This document shows, one piece after another, positions 47,987 to 59,652 of a stretch of DNA of 64,000 bases. The notes under the pieces were generated by a model, which did no database searches, was not told where the DNA came from, and saw only the letters and a program-made list of their open reading frames with translations. Position 1 is the stretch's first letter. Each line of letters opens with the position of its first letter. A program made the translations under genes and the position numbers. This DNA comes from Cephalotus follicularis (Eukaryota; Streptophyta; Magnoliopsida; Oxalidales; Cephalotaceae): NCBI GenBank assembly GCA_001972305.1, contig BDDD01002105.1, positions 124,001 to 188,000 on the forward strand, read 5' to 3'.

Positions 47987-50545
47987 TGTCACGCCCTGGT
48001 TTCAGATATACACACATAAAGTGGTGAAGGCAATTAACAATAAGATTCAACTCATGCAAATACCATAAAATTTAAACTTTTCAATAAGATATCAGTTACG
48101 GAAGCACTAAAACTCATAAGCTGAAAAACACGTAACGTGCATCCCATACTACACGCTACTCAATACAAGTCTGTCATTGTTAAATGCCCACAAACGGAGT
48201 GTGATCAATAATACATTATCCAATAACATTAAAAAGTCTAGTGAACTGGAAATAAAAGATAGGATACACAACACTCAAAGGGACATAACCCCGAGTAAAA
48301 CATTATTAAAACTTGTACTTCATCCATGCTGATTCCCAAGCTGATCCACTGCATCAATCTGTAAAGTAGGGGGTTAACATTTGTCCTCACTTGGCTAAGT
48401 CATAAAAGTAGTTTGGGATCAATCTTACATGCATGTCATGAAATGTATGCATAGATGATGCAGTACAGTAAAAATACCAGTTTTTATATATAATATATAT
48501 ATATAATTTAACAGTACAGTAAAAATATCAGTAGGTGCATATATAAAAATATATGTAAGCAACAATAGTACAGTGGTAGCCCGGCCAGGGCTATATCAAA
48601 CAGGCACAGTAGTGTCCGAATAGGACCAGTAAACAGTACAATAAGTCCACAAAGGGACCATAACAGGAAGGCAGTATGTGTAACGCCGCCAACTCCTGAC
48701 CCCACGTTATACTCCCACTTCGGTCCCTTTTCTAGGCAACCAAGCGAGACAACAATACAATACAGTGAGTTACCCAGCCAGCTCCTAGCTCCTAGGTCAG
48801 CCCTGCCACTAGCCAGCACTAGCAATCTCTGCCATACAACTAGTGGTTCGAGCACAAACACAGTAAATTCACAGAGCAAATAGTGAATAATCCCAGTAAA
48901 CAGTATAGTGAACAGTACAATAATGATCGTTAGATCAACAACAAGCAGTTCATTTCAAAATGTTTTCAAGAGTCATAAACATTTGAAATATGTATTTTAA
49001 GTAGCAGAAAATACTTTTAAACAGTTCAGTGGGTGGAAATCACTTTCCCAGTTGTTCAAAAATGTGTTATTATGAAATATATATTTTGTATTCAAAATAA
49101 TCATTTTCAGTTTCACATATGCATTTGTAAATTAACATAGTAATCTAGAAATCATCAACAGTTTATAATTAGTCAATAAATAGGCAGTAAACAGTGCATA
49201 TGCAATGCATACAAATGCTCGAATGCGTCCTAAGCGAAATCGGGGTTGTCGGGTGTCAAAATCGTGAAAACTATCTAAACAGGACTCTAAAGCGTCGGCG
49301 TTTCTTTCTTAGGCGTCGACGCTTATGTCCTTTAATCATAAACGTTTAGCCCCATAGCGTCAGCGAGTTCCAGTGTCTAGGCATCGATGTCTCCTCGCAT
49401 AGGCGTCCACGTTTAAAATGTATTCAGCATATAAAACGCACTTCACAGTACAAAGCATCGACGCTTACCAAAGGCGTCGACAGTTTCAAGCATCAGTCAT
49501 CTTCTTCCTCATGACGTGACCAAACAGTGACATTTCCATAACAATAGTATGCAATCCAACATGTATAAAGCCCATAAAACTGACATGCAACATCATATTA
49601 CATCACCGGTACAAAATGGCATAATTTCAGTGACCAAAAATAGTTGAACAGGCAATGCAATCCATGCATAAACATCACTGGGCAAACACAAATATTGAAC
49701 ACAAAATACAAGTATGGCTTCCCCTACCTCTGGCTTTAAGTTAGAAGCTGAAAGTCCACCTCTCTTAGTATCCAGTCAGTCACTTTGAGTCCCCAGGTTT
49801 GGCCTGAAAGCTCCATGGTTCGCTCCACAGTCATTGTCCAAGCTCCAAGTTCTCCCTTGCTCAACAATGGAGTTTGAGCTTTTCTCTCTCTAATTCTTCT
49901 GCTCTCTTTCGCCCTCTATCTCTCTCTCAGACTCCGGTTTCTTCTTCTATCAATAACAACTGAGAGGAAGGTGAGAGGTTCCACTTTTATGCAAATTTCA
50001 TCCTTGTTTCATCTACATATGCCCACCAGTTCAAGTCTCTCTCCGTCATGCAAGCCTGACGTAACAGGCGTTTCATTCTTCCTCCTCACAGGCCATGCAC
50101 TCAGAGATTCTTTCTCTCTTTATTGATTTTCAAGTCCTGGTAAGGCAGGTAATCTCAATGCATGATTAGCACATCCTAAAACGCATGTGAGGGCGCTTGA
50201 AGAGTGACATGAATATTCCTCTGTACGCCACGTCTATTTACTATTTATGTATACCAAAACCATGACGCAAAGCATTGATGTTTACATGAAGGCATCGACG
50301 CTTATGTGTTTGAATTAAGCGCACGTTTCAACTACTTAGGCGTCGACGCTTTAGCCTCTAAACTATGACGTGTTGACTTAATCTTGCACTTTTAACATTT
50401 CTTTAACATTCATACTCCAAAATCAACATCATTAGAGTTTGGAAAACATCATCGAAGTCAGAAATTTCATTATTCTCATTAACCCCATAATAAGGTTACA
50501 TCGGAAGTTAAATTATTACAATGTATGAACTTTCCGGGCATTACA
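47987..50545 (-). mobile_element. S4: solo LTR inside the LTR of element E
   Basis: + strand TGTCACGCCC to CCGGGCATTACA, flanked by a perfect 5-bp TSD ttata (47982-47986 and 50546-50550). No internal region is present. GTCGAC-core motifs of the GCGTCGACGC type lie at 49288-49485 and 50271-50350. The donor-like box is near 49726 and the acceptor-like box near 48362 (reverse strand). Confidence 0.9.
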
Positions 50546-51284
50546 TTATAAATAAATTTTGGGGTCAATGACAATGAATGTCATGTATGAAAGTATCATG
50601 ATGTAATACATAGTATATAACAATATATACATAAATATATATATATGTATATTTATCAATAAGTGAGAACCCATGCCAAGTGGCTACAACCAGCAAACCA
50701 TCAATACACGAAGGCATCGCTATCTCTTGGCTCAGATACACAACTCCTCACTCCAGTCCCATCTCTCGACTACTCGAAGCAAGTCACAATCCAATGTTAC
50801 TTTTGCACTATGACTAAGTAACCAACATCATGGGTTCCTCCAGCCATCTCCTGGCCCCTAGGGTCCAACCCTACCATTAGCATCAATGGCATCTCCACCA
50901 CCACAACTAATGCGGCAACAATCCAATCAGAATCTAATTCAAGTAATTTATATAAATAAATACTTGAAAATGTATATTTGTTCAAATGTATAACAATCCT
51001 CTTTCATGTAGTTTATGCATCATAAAGTACATGTCACAACATATTTACTCAAAATATGTCTCAATCCTTTGAAAACGTATTTCAATTTAGAACATAAGAT
51101 TTTATGTAAAATTAATCATTTAAAATAAATCATGAATGCAACTTCCTAAAATGATAAAACATTTTAGAAACAATAACAATACAGTACTCAATTTAATACC
51201 TAGCAAATGCAATGCAAACATATGCTCAAATGCAACCAGGTTCTTGGTGTCGCACCTATGTTTTACGTCTTTCTCTAAGGGTTG

Positions 51285-51560
51285 ATTATTTCCCTAATCA
51301 GTAGGCTGTTTCATTGAGTTGTCGGCTGCTTTCCCTCAACAATTGACTGTTATGGGTTGAGTAACATATGAGCAGTCGGCTGTTTTCCTAATAGTCGGTT
51401 GTTTCTGCGAAACAATATACATACGATCCTCCCAGTAATTTCCTGTCATATCTGGGCAAAATAACACATGCACATTCGACTATTTTCCTTTAACAGTCGG
51501 CTATCTACCTTGAATAGTCAGTTGTTTTCCATAAACAGTCAGTTGTTCTGCGAAACAGCA
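51285..51560. repeat. GTCGAC-core array in element E LTR (decayed)
   Basis: Variants such as cagtcggctg, caattgactg, cattcgact and agtcagttg dominate, consistent with loss of CpG. A better-kept set (agtcgactg three times) lies at 63505-63640 in the right piece. Confidence 0.7.
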
Positions 51561-52033
51561 GTATGCAATCGCTCTATTTCATCCAAACAAATTATCGCAA
51601 GTTATGCAACCATATTCATACATGAAATTCAGTCAATTATTCACTCATAACATTACATGCATGGCAGTTTAACAAGTCACAGTAACTATGGCATCAATCC
51701 AACAGTCCACAATCCATAAACTCATGCATTTCACCAATGAACATTTGTTATTTTTTAACTCAAATTTGCATGTATAAATCCCCTACCTTTGATTCCAAGT
51801 TAGGAACTGAAAGTCCACCTCTTTCAGTCCACGAAATAGCAGTTTTAAGCCTCTGTGGTCCGGTCTTACAGCTCCAATCCGAGCACCCAAGCTCCTCTCT
51901 TAGTTCAATATTGGAGAATAGAATTCTCTATCTCTCTATCTTCTTTCTTTTCCCATTTTCTCTCTTTGTTTCTCTAACTTTCTTTGTCTTTCTCTTTCAT
52001 AGGTGCTGAGCGAGAGACATGAAGAAAACAGTA

Positions 52034-53111
52034 TGTTGACATTTATGTCTCAATCCTATGTTTTGATGATAACATATTTGTATTTGACAAAGTTTCTTGA
52101 TGTGCAATAAATCCATGAAGTGAGAAAAACAGCAAGAATTCTGCAGAACGCACCTCAGACCGTCAACGCCTAAGGTTAAAGCGTCAGCGCTTTAGGAGGC
52201 AGTCGAGACAAGAGCCTAAGCGTCTACCAGTGAAGCGTTTGGAGAATTGGAAGAAACACTCAAACCGTCGACGCCCAGATTCAAGCGTCTGCGATTTGGG
52301 GTACTAAGCGTCTGCCGTTAGTGCAAAGCGCCTGCCGTCTAAACCAATGGACACAACTAGAATTAAAACTGGCATAAGCGTCGATGCCCAAGACCAAGCG
52401 TCAGCGGTTTGAGGTGCCGGTCGACTCCAACGTTTCGAACGCCTGCGCTTTGAGCTAAGAATTTGAATTTTAGATCCCTAACGGTCACAAGACCGTCGAC
52501 GCTTTAAGCGTGACAGTTGATGCTTTGGTCGGCTGGAACAGTTTTTGACAGAGTTTAGTGGACATTCCATTATGGAATTAATCCTAAACTAATCCCAACA
52601 GATCTATGAGGCAAGAAGCTATAAATGCACAAAAGTTTTGGAGAATCAAGAAGAGAACAACACAAGGAATACACATATACAAAGATCATTCAAAGCAAAC
52701 ATACAAAGTGCATTCAAATCCAAAGCTCATTCAAAAGCTTTCATTTTACATCTTAAGCTATTTCTTGTTCTCACTGATTTGAGCAAACTTATCTCGTAAA
52801 ATCCAACCTTGTGAGAGGTTTAGATCAAAACACTACTTGATTTACTTTGATTGTAATAGGGGAGTGAACCCTAGTGAAATTGGGGAGTGAACCCAAGAGA
52901 ATTGTAAGTGATTGAGGTCAATCACAAAGGTGTACAGAATAGCACCCAGAATTGTATTCGGAGAACTAGTGGAAACTCAAGGAGATCCTTGGGAAAAGTG
53001 GACGTAGGCAAGAGTTACGCCGAACCACTCTAAACTAGTGTTTGCAAATCTCTCTAACTATATCTCTTTAGATTGTTGTCTAAATTGCTATTGCTTATTA
53101 TTCTTGTTCAT
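52034..53111 (+). repeat. 5' LTR of element F
   Basis: It starts TGTTGACATTTATG and ends near TTGTTCA. It has GTCGAC-core motifs at 52155-52530 (accgtcgacgc, gcgtcgatgc, ggtcgactc, gcgtcagcgc). The PBS that should follow is deleted together with the start of gag: the sequence passes from ttgttcattgc into gag at ttggaggttaaa. Confidence 0.85.
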
Positions 53112-53118
53112 TGCTTGG

Positions 53119-54267
53119 AGGTTAAAAAATTACCTTGCTAGCAAGAAGAAATTTGGTGGAAGACCAAATAAGAAATTCCACCAAAAGGGAGAGGCAAGCA
53201 AGCTTGAAGAAATTATATGCTTCAAGTGCAATAAACCGGGGCACTACAAAAGTGATTGCCCTCGCCTCAAGAAGAAGGACCTTTTGAAGAAGAAGAAGAA
53301 GGCTATGATCGCAACTTGGGATGATAATGATGAATCAAGCTCGGATGAAGACGCAAATGAAGAAGTGGCTCAAATAGCCTTTATGGCTTTAGAGGAAGAA
53401 GAAGAAGAAGAAGAAAGCGATGAGGTAACATACGACGAACTTGTTCTAGTTGTAGAAAAGTATAGTTCTATGATTGCTTCATTAAAGAAAAAGGTTAAGT
53501 CATTAACAAATGAAAATGATGAACTAAAATTGGCTAAGGAAGAAACCTCAAATGAAATTGAGGTAGACCTCCTGGAAAATGAAATAGCCTACCTTGTAAA
53601 GGAGAACAAAAATCTCAAGGAGGAGATAGAAGCTTTAAAGAAAACCTTCTCAAAGTTTTCTAATAGTAGTGAGAAGCTTGAAAATCTCCTTGGGATGCAA
53701 AGATGTGTTTTTGATAAAGCCGGACTAGGATATGAAGAAATGAACAATGTCAAGCTTTATCAAACATTCTTTGATAGGAAGGAGAAAATAGAGAAAGAAA
53801 AGGTTGAAAAGGCTAAGATTAAAAAGAAAACCATGTGTGACTATTGTGGTAAAATTAGACACGCATCTTCTACTTGCTTCCATAAAAAGAATGCCATGTT
53901 TAGGAAGAACTTGATTAGATCATGCAATTTTTGTGGTAAACATGGACACACACACTCACAATGTTATCATAGGAAGAATTCCATTAATAAAAAAAGAATG
54001 AATGTCATGTGTACACATTGTGGTAAATATGGTCATGCTTTTTCATCTTGTTTTCATAAAAGAAGTAATGTGTATAAAAGAAGTGTAGTTATTTCTTGCA
54101 ATAATTGTAGTAATAATGGTCATACCTCTGCATCATGCTTTTATAAACAAAATGTATTGAATGACTTGAACTTCTCTAGAACAAAAAGAAGTTGGGTTCC
54201 TAAAGGAACCATTTTGACTAACCCCAAAGGACCCAAGAATTGTTGGGTACCTCAAACGAAAACTTGA
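53119..54267 (+). pseudogene. gag: Element F gag, C-terminal two-thirds
   Basis: This is the nucleocapsid part of a Sirevirus-like gag; the N-terminal capsid region is deleted (compare G at 60571). From RLKNYLASKKKFGG: zinc knuckle 1 (CFKCNKPGHYKSDC, about 53219), a lysine- and acid-rich stretch, a predicted coiled coil (about 53400-53710), then four further CX2CX4HX4C knuckles starting at 53836, 53923, 54010 and 54097, an exact 87-base (29-residue) step. It ends at TGA 54265-54267, in the same frame as pol. G has the same TGA. Confidence 0.88.
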
Positions 54268-54270
54268 ATT

Positions 54271-57200
54271 TTGTGTTTGAAGGTGTGCTTGAAGGCATTA
54301 TCCAAGAAGACACAATGGTACTTGGATAGTGGATGCTCCAAGAATATGAAGGGCGATAAGAGTCTCTTCGTCAAATATGAACCAAAGGAAGGAGGAGAAG
54401 TAACTTTCGGAGACAATGCAAAAGGAAAAGTCAAAGGTGTTGGCTCCATAGGTAATCTTAAAACTTCAATTCATAATGTGTTGTTTGTTAATGGACTCAA
54501 GTACAATCTCTTGAGCATAAGCCAATTATGTGACAAGGATTGTAGAGTCGTATTTGAAAAGGACTTATGCAAAGTCATAGATATAAATAATGGTCAAGTA
54601 AAGCTTATTGGACATAGACATGGAAATGTATATGTAGTAGACATAGATGACTTAGTTAATATTAAATGCTTAGTTTCAATGAATGATGATAGTTGGCTAT
54701 GGCATAGAAGATTAGGACATGTAGGTATGACAACCATTTCAAAGCTTTTGAAAAATGAACTAGTTAAAGGTCTACCTAAGATTAGCTTTGAAAAGGATAG
54801 AGTTTGTGATGCATGACAATATGGAAAACAAACTAGAGCCTCATTTCAAAGCAAGAACATTGTATCTACAACTAGGCCTTTACAACTTTTACATCTAGAC
54901 TTATTTGGACCAATAGATGTTAGAAGCCTAGGAGGAAAATCATATGCCATGGTCATAGTAGACGATTACTCAAGATATACATGGACTATTTTCCTAGCCC
55001 ACAAAAGTGAATCTTTTAAAGAATTTTCAAACTTTTGCAAAACCGTTCAAAATGAAAAAGACACTTCAATTTCTAAAATTAGAAGTGATCATGGAAAATA
55101 ATTTGAAAATAATTTGTTTGAAAACTTTTGTAATGAAAATGGTTTTATACATGAGTTATCTACTCTTAGAACACCTCAACAAAATGGGGTTGTTCAAAGG
55201 AAGAATAGAACATTACAAGAAATGTGTAGAACACTTTTAAATGAAAATAGTTTACCAAAATATTTTTGGGCGGAAGCTATAAATACTTCAGCTTATATTC
55301 TAAATCGTATATCAATTAGGCCTATTCTAAAAAAGACTCCATATGAGTTACGGAGGGGGAGAAAGCCTAACATTAGCTATTTTCATACCTTTGGTTGCAA
55401 GTTCTTTATCCACAATAATGGAAAAGAGCATCTTGAAAATTTGACTCCAAAGTCGATGAAGGTATTTTTCTTGGTTATTCTTCTCATAGTAGGGCTTATA
55501 GATGCTTTAATAAAAGAACCTTACTTGTTGAAGAATCAATGCATGTTATTTTTGATGAATCTAACCCTAAACTTCCAAAAGAAGTTAATGTTGATGATTG
55601 TGTAGATTTCAATGAAAATGGTGTTAGCAAGATTAATCTAGATGATGCAAAAAGGGAGGAGTCTACCGAAGGAGAAACCCCTCAAGAAGACTATCAAGAA
55701 GCTCTTCATGACAAAACCTTAAAGGTGGTAAGAGGACATCCTCATGAAGCCATTATAGGTAACCCTAGATTAGGTGTTTCTACTAGATCTAGCATTAATC
55801 ATAATTATATTGCATTTTTATCTCATATTGAGCCTAAAACTATAAACGAGGCCGAAAAAGATGAAAATTGGATCAATGCCATGCAAGAGGAATTGAATCA
55901 ATTTGAAAGGAGTAGAGTATGGAACCTAGTACCTAGACCTAGAAACCAAAACATAATAGGTACAAAATGGGTTTATAGGAACAAGGTAGATGACCAAGGT
56001 ATTGTTATTAGAAACAAAGCTAGGTTGGTTGCTAAGGGATATTCCCAAGAAGAGGGAATTGACTTTGATGAATCAGATGCACCCGTAGCTAGATTAGAAT
56101 CTATACGCATGTTGCTTGCATATGCTTCTTTTAAAGATTTTACTCTTTTTCAAATGGATGTGAAAAGTGCTTTTCTAAATGGGTTAATAAAGGAGGAACT
56201 GTATGTGGAACAACCTCCCGGGTTTGAAAACCCTCATTTTTCCAACTATGTTTTTAAGCTTTCAAAGGCTTTATATGGCTTAAAACAAGCTCCAAGAGCT
56301 TGGTATGAAAAGCTAAGTGGATATCTTCTTGAAAATTGTTTTAAAAGAGGCACTATTGACATTACCCTTTTTACAAAGTCTGTTAATGGTGAAATCTTAA
56401 TTGTTCAAGTATATGTAGATGATATCATTTTCGGTTCTACTAACAAGAACTTGTGCAAGAGTTTTGCTAAGATTATACAGGTAGAATTCGAAATGAGCAT
56501 GATGGGTGAGCTAAACTACTTCCTTGGACTTCAAGTCAAACAATTGGAGGAAGGTATCTTCATCAATCAATCAAAGTATGTCAAGGACTTACTTAAGAGA
56601 TTTGGGATGGAGAATGCCAAGAAGAGCAAGACACCCATGAGCACAACAACAAAGCTTGACAAGGATGAGGAAGGTAAGTCAATCGATCAAAAATTGTATA
56701 GAAGTATGATAGGATCGTTGCTTTATTTAACGGCAAGTAGGCCGGATATCTTGTTTAGTGTATGGTTGTGTGCTAGATTTCAGGCTTGTCCCAAAGAATC
56801 ACATTTGCATGCCGTAAAACGCATCTTTAAATATTTAGCATATACATCGTCCTTAGGATTATGGTATCCTAGGAAATCATCCTTTGACCTACACACTTAC
56901 TCCGATGCCGATTTCGGAGGATATAAAAGTGGATAGATAGAGGTCAAGTGGCACATGTCAATTCTTAGGCAATATGCTCATTTCATGGTTTAGCAAGAAA
57001 CAAAATTCGGTAGCTCTTTCAACTACCGAAGCCGAATATATTGTCGCAGGCAGTTGTTGCGCACAAATCATGTGGATGAAACAACAACTCCTTGACTATG
57101 GTTTTATCTTTTAAAAAGTGCCAATTAGGTGTGATAACACTAGTGCTATTGGCTTAGGGAAAAACCTAGTTCATCGCTCTAGAACTAAGCACATTGACAT

Positions 57201-57370
57201 TAGATATCACTTTATAAAAGATCACATAGAAAAGGGTGATATCGAATTAGTTTTCGTCCCGACCGAAGAACAAGTCGCGGATATATTCACCAAACCTTTA
57301 GATGAACAAACCTTTAGATGAACAAACCTTTTCTAAATTTAGATTGGAATTAGGTTTGTGTAAAATTGAG
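54271..57370 (+). pseudogene. pol: Element F pol: PR, integrase, RT, RNase H (broken)
   Basis: Protease DSGCSKNM (about 54325) and integrase HHCC come first. TGA 54814-54816 replaces the second zinc-binding cysteine, which is TGC in G. The integrase core has VDDYSRYTW, TAA at 55099 and PQQNGVVQRKN. A one-base loss near 55453 moves the frame. RT then runs open to 56936, with YVDDI at 56412-56426 and [14 protein letters not shown] one-base gain near 56893 and TAG codons break the start of RNase H. RNase H continues (STTEAEYI, TAA at 57112, TKHIDIRYHF, VADIFTKPLDEQTF). A 16-bp duplication at 57295-57326 disrupts the end. Confidence 0.9.
57295..57326 (+). repeat. 16-bp perfect tandem duplication at the end of pol
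   Basis: The unit cctttagatgaacaaa occurs twice (57295-57310 and 57311-57326). It repeats PLDEQ-coding sequence and shifts the frame. Confidence 0.9.
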
Positions 57371-57492
57371 TGATTAACATGTTTCTATGATTGTTATGAA
57401 TATGTATGCTTGCTCAAAATTCTTATTTACTCATTTTTGCATCATTTGCATTCATTCTCGCGCATTTACGAAAAAACAGTAGAAAAACAGAG

Positions 57493-57636
57493 CAAAGCGC
57501 CGACTGTTGCTTTTAAAGCGTCAGCGCTTTAAAGCAAAATTAGGGTTCAGAATTGGGGAAATTGGTCTAAGCGCCGACGCTTAAACCAATTCCGTCGACG
57601 CTTTAGTCACGTTTTAAGTTAGAAAGCGCCGTCTGC
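57493..57636. repeat. GTCGAC-core array in the leader before ORF3
   Basis: Motifs aagcgccgac, aagcgtcagcgctt, aagcgccgacgctt, ccgtcgacgcttt and aaagcgccgtc occur in an internal, non-LTR position. They resemble those in the F LTR at 52155-52530. Confidence 0.8.
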
Positions 57637-57749
57637 CACACATTTTCACACACAAATACAAACCCTAAACTTCAATCCGGTGATTTTTTGGGCGATTCTT
57701 GACGCAAATCACTCGGAAATCAAAGTTAGACCTTCATACAACATCAATA

Positions 57750-59000
57750 ATGACTAGAACCAAGAATCTTGAGGAAGGACAAGGCTCCAAGGGCAAGAAG
57801 AAAACTGCTGGGAAAAAGGGGAAGGGGACAACCACTACTTCTGCAACTCTTGAGGTGATTCCATCCACTCCTAGGTACCCATAAGCTTATTTCAATAGGA
57901 AAATACTAGTTGGCAAAATATTAGACTTTGATTTTTGCTCTAGAGAAGGGTTTCCCATTGTTGATTGGATTAGGTTTCAAGGTTTAGAACCGTTTTTCTC
58001 TCTAAATTTGCCTAGTTATTCCGAACTCATGAAAGAGTTCTATGCACACATGACAGGTAGCTCTATGGATAGCATACTCACTACTGTCAAAAATAAGACC
58101 ATTGATTTAGACTTGAGCATACTTAACATTATCTTGAATGCGCCAAATGGTGGTGCTATGGGTTGGAATCCAAGGTCTTGGGTGACTAGTGAAGACTTTG
58201 ACCGACAAGACTGTGTGAGAGTGCTATTTGGTGAGAACGCTGATCATGTTCAGCAAATGTATACTAGGAATCTCCCCTTAGATTATAGATTCCTACACCG
58301 TGCGGTATGTACGCACATTCTACCTAAGGCTGGTGGGTTCGATGAGGTGACCCACATGGAAGCCTACACGATGTATCATTTCATCACTGGCCGTAGAATC
58401 AATGTTCTCTTCCTAATGATCAATCACATGAATTCAATTCACGACCGAGAGAACGCGAGATTAGGTTATAGCAACATTATAACCAAGATTCTCCAATATT
58501 TCCATATCGACCTTACTGGAGAAGTGCACCATGATCTCCAAAGTGCAGACAAGCTTGGAAAAGGGACCCTTGGGAGAATGGGGTTCAAAAAGCACAAGAG
58601 GCTCGGTACGTGGATTCCAAGAGACGAGGACTCCAACCGTGTAGTGGAAGAGGAAGGAGAAGCTGAGATAGGGGAAGAAGCTGAAAACATACCTCTACAA
58701 ATCGAACCACAAGCTGAACCAACCCCGGATATCCATCTTCCAAGAAATAGGCTAGATGTGATGTTTGATGCTATCAAAGGCATGCAACAAAATATTGCGA
58801 AAATGAAGATGAGTATGCAGTCCGTGAGGAGGCGACAGAAGAGAATTGCCAAAAAGTTTGCTGACACGGGCATTATCGAGTATGGAGGACTCATCTCTTC
58901 ATCCTCTAGCCACAACGACAATCCCCCGGACAAGGCTGCAACCGACGATATGGAGGGAGAGGTCAGAGGTGACGATGAGGGCACTCACATGGATGAATGA
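57750..59000 (+). pseudogene. Element F third ORF (416 codons, one stop)
   Basis: It lies between pol and the 3' LTR, where Sireviruses carry their extra (sometimes called envelope-like) ORF. The ATG at 57750 starts MTRTKNLEEGQGSKGKK, a lysine-rich N-terminus. TAA at 57882-57884 is the only interruption; from there 372 codons are open to TGA 58998-59000. The text SYSELMKEFYAHM and LDYRFLHRAVCTHI resembles the plant transposon protein domain often found next to plant retroelements (recalled as Pfam PF20167). The C-terminus has an acidic stretch and a short basic helix (MQQNIAKMKMSMQSVRRRQK). No signal peptide or membrane segment is evident, so an envelope role is not supported. Confidence 0.7.
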
Positions 59001-59652
59001 GCATATGCATCTCATGTTTCATCTGCATTTTCTTTTGTTCTTTGACTATGGACTTGTATTTTGATTTGCAGTTTGTAACTTGACAATTCTATTGTGTAAT
59101 GATAATGTTTTTGTTTTAATGAGTATTGGTTTAAAGATTATGGTGTTGGATTGATTTTAAATTTGCAGCCTGTTATATGAAATGATTATGCAGAATGTGT
59201 GTTGGTTTTGTAGCTTGTTTACAATACTTTCCTGAAATGCTTGGTTTAAGAGTATGTTCAAATGTGGAACATGTTTTGTTTTGATGTGCCAAACATGTGT
59301 TGGTTCAAATATTATGACTTGTGGATGTTGTTAACATTGGAACATGGAATATGGTCTTGGATATAGCATTGTAATCCCTTTTTTGGGATGATAACAAAAA
59401 GGGGGAGAGGATTATAAGAATGGGAGAGAGTTTGAGTGAGAGCATAATAATGCTTAAGGAACTGAATGACAAAGTAAAATATCCCTTATATGACCAAGGG
59501 GGAGGTAATAAAATCAGGGGGAGCAAATGATTTTGTGCACGTAACAAGTTCCCAAATTTTACATTTGGACTTTATGTGTTAATGTTTTATAATTTAACGA
59601 TTATTATGTCTTAAAATGAAACAAATTTTGTCATCATCAAAAAGGGGGAGAT
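59001..59652 (+). other. 3' untranslated region with repeated polypurine tracts
   Basis: There is no ORF. Purine-rich tracts containing gggggag occur at about 59397-59410, 59496-59507, 59516-59524 and 59640-59652; the last is the polypurine tract proper, directly before the LTR start at 59653. Confidence 0.7.

Noticed and set aside
57750-59000. ORF3 as an envelope glycoprotein
   Set aside because: There is no signal peptide, no transmembrane segment and no cysteine-rich ectodomain; the text is closer to a plant transposon-associated domain.
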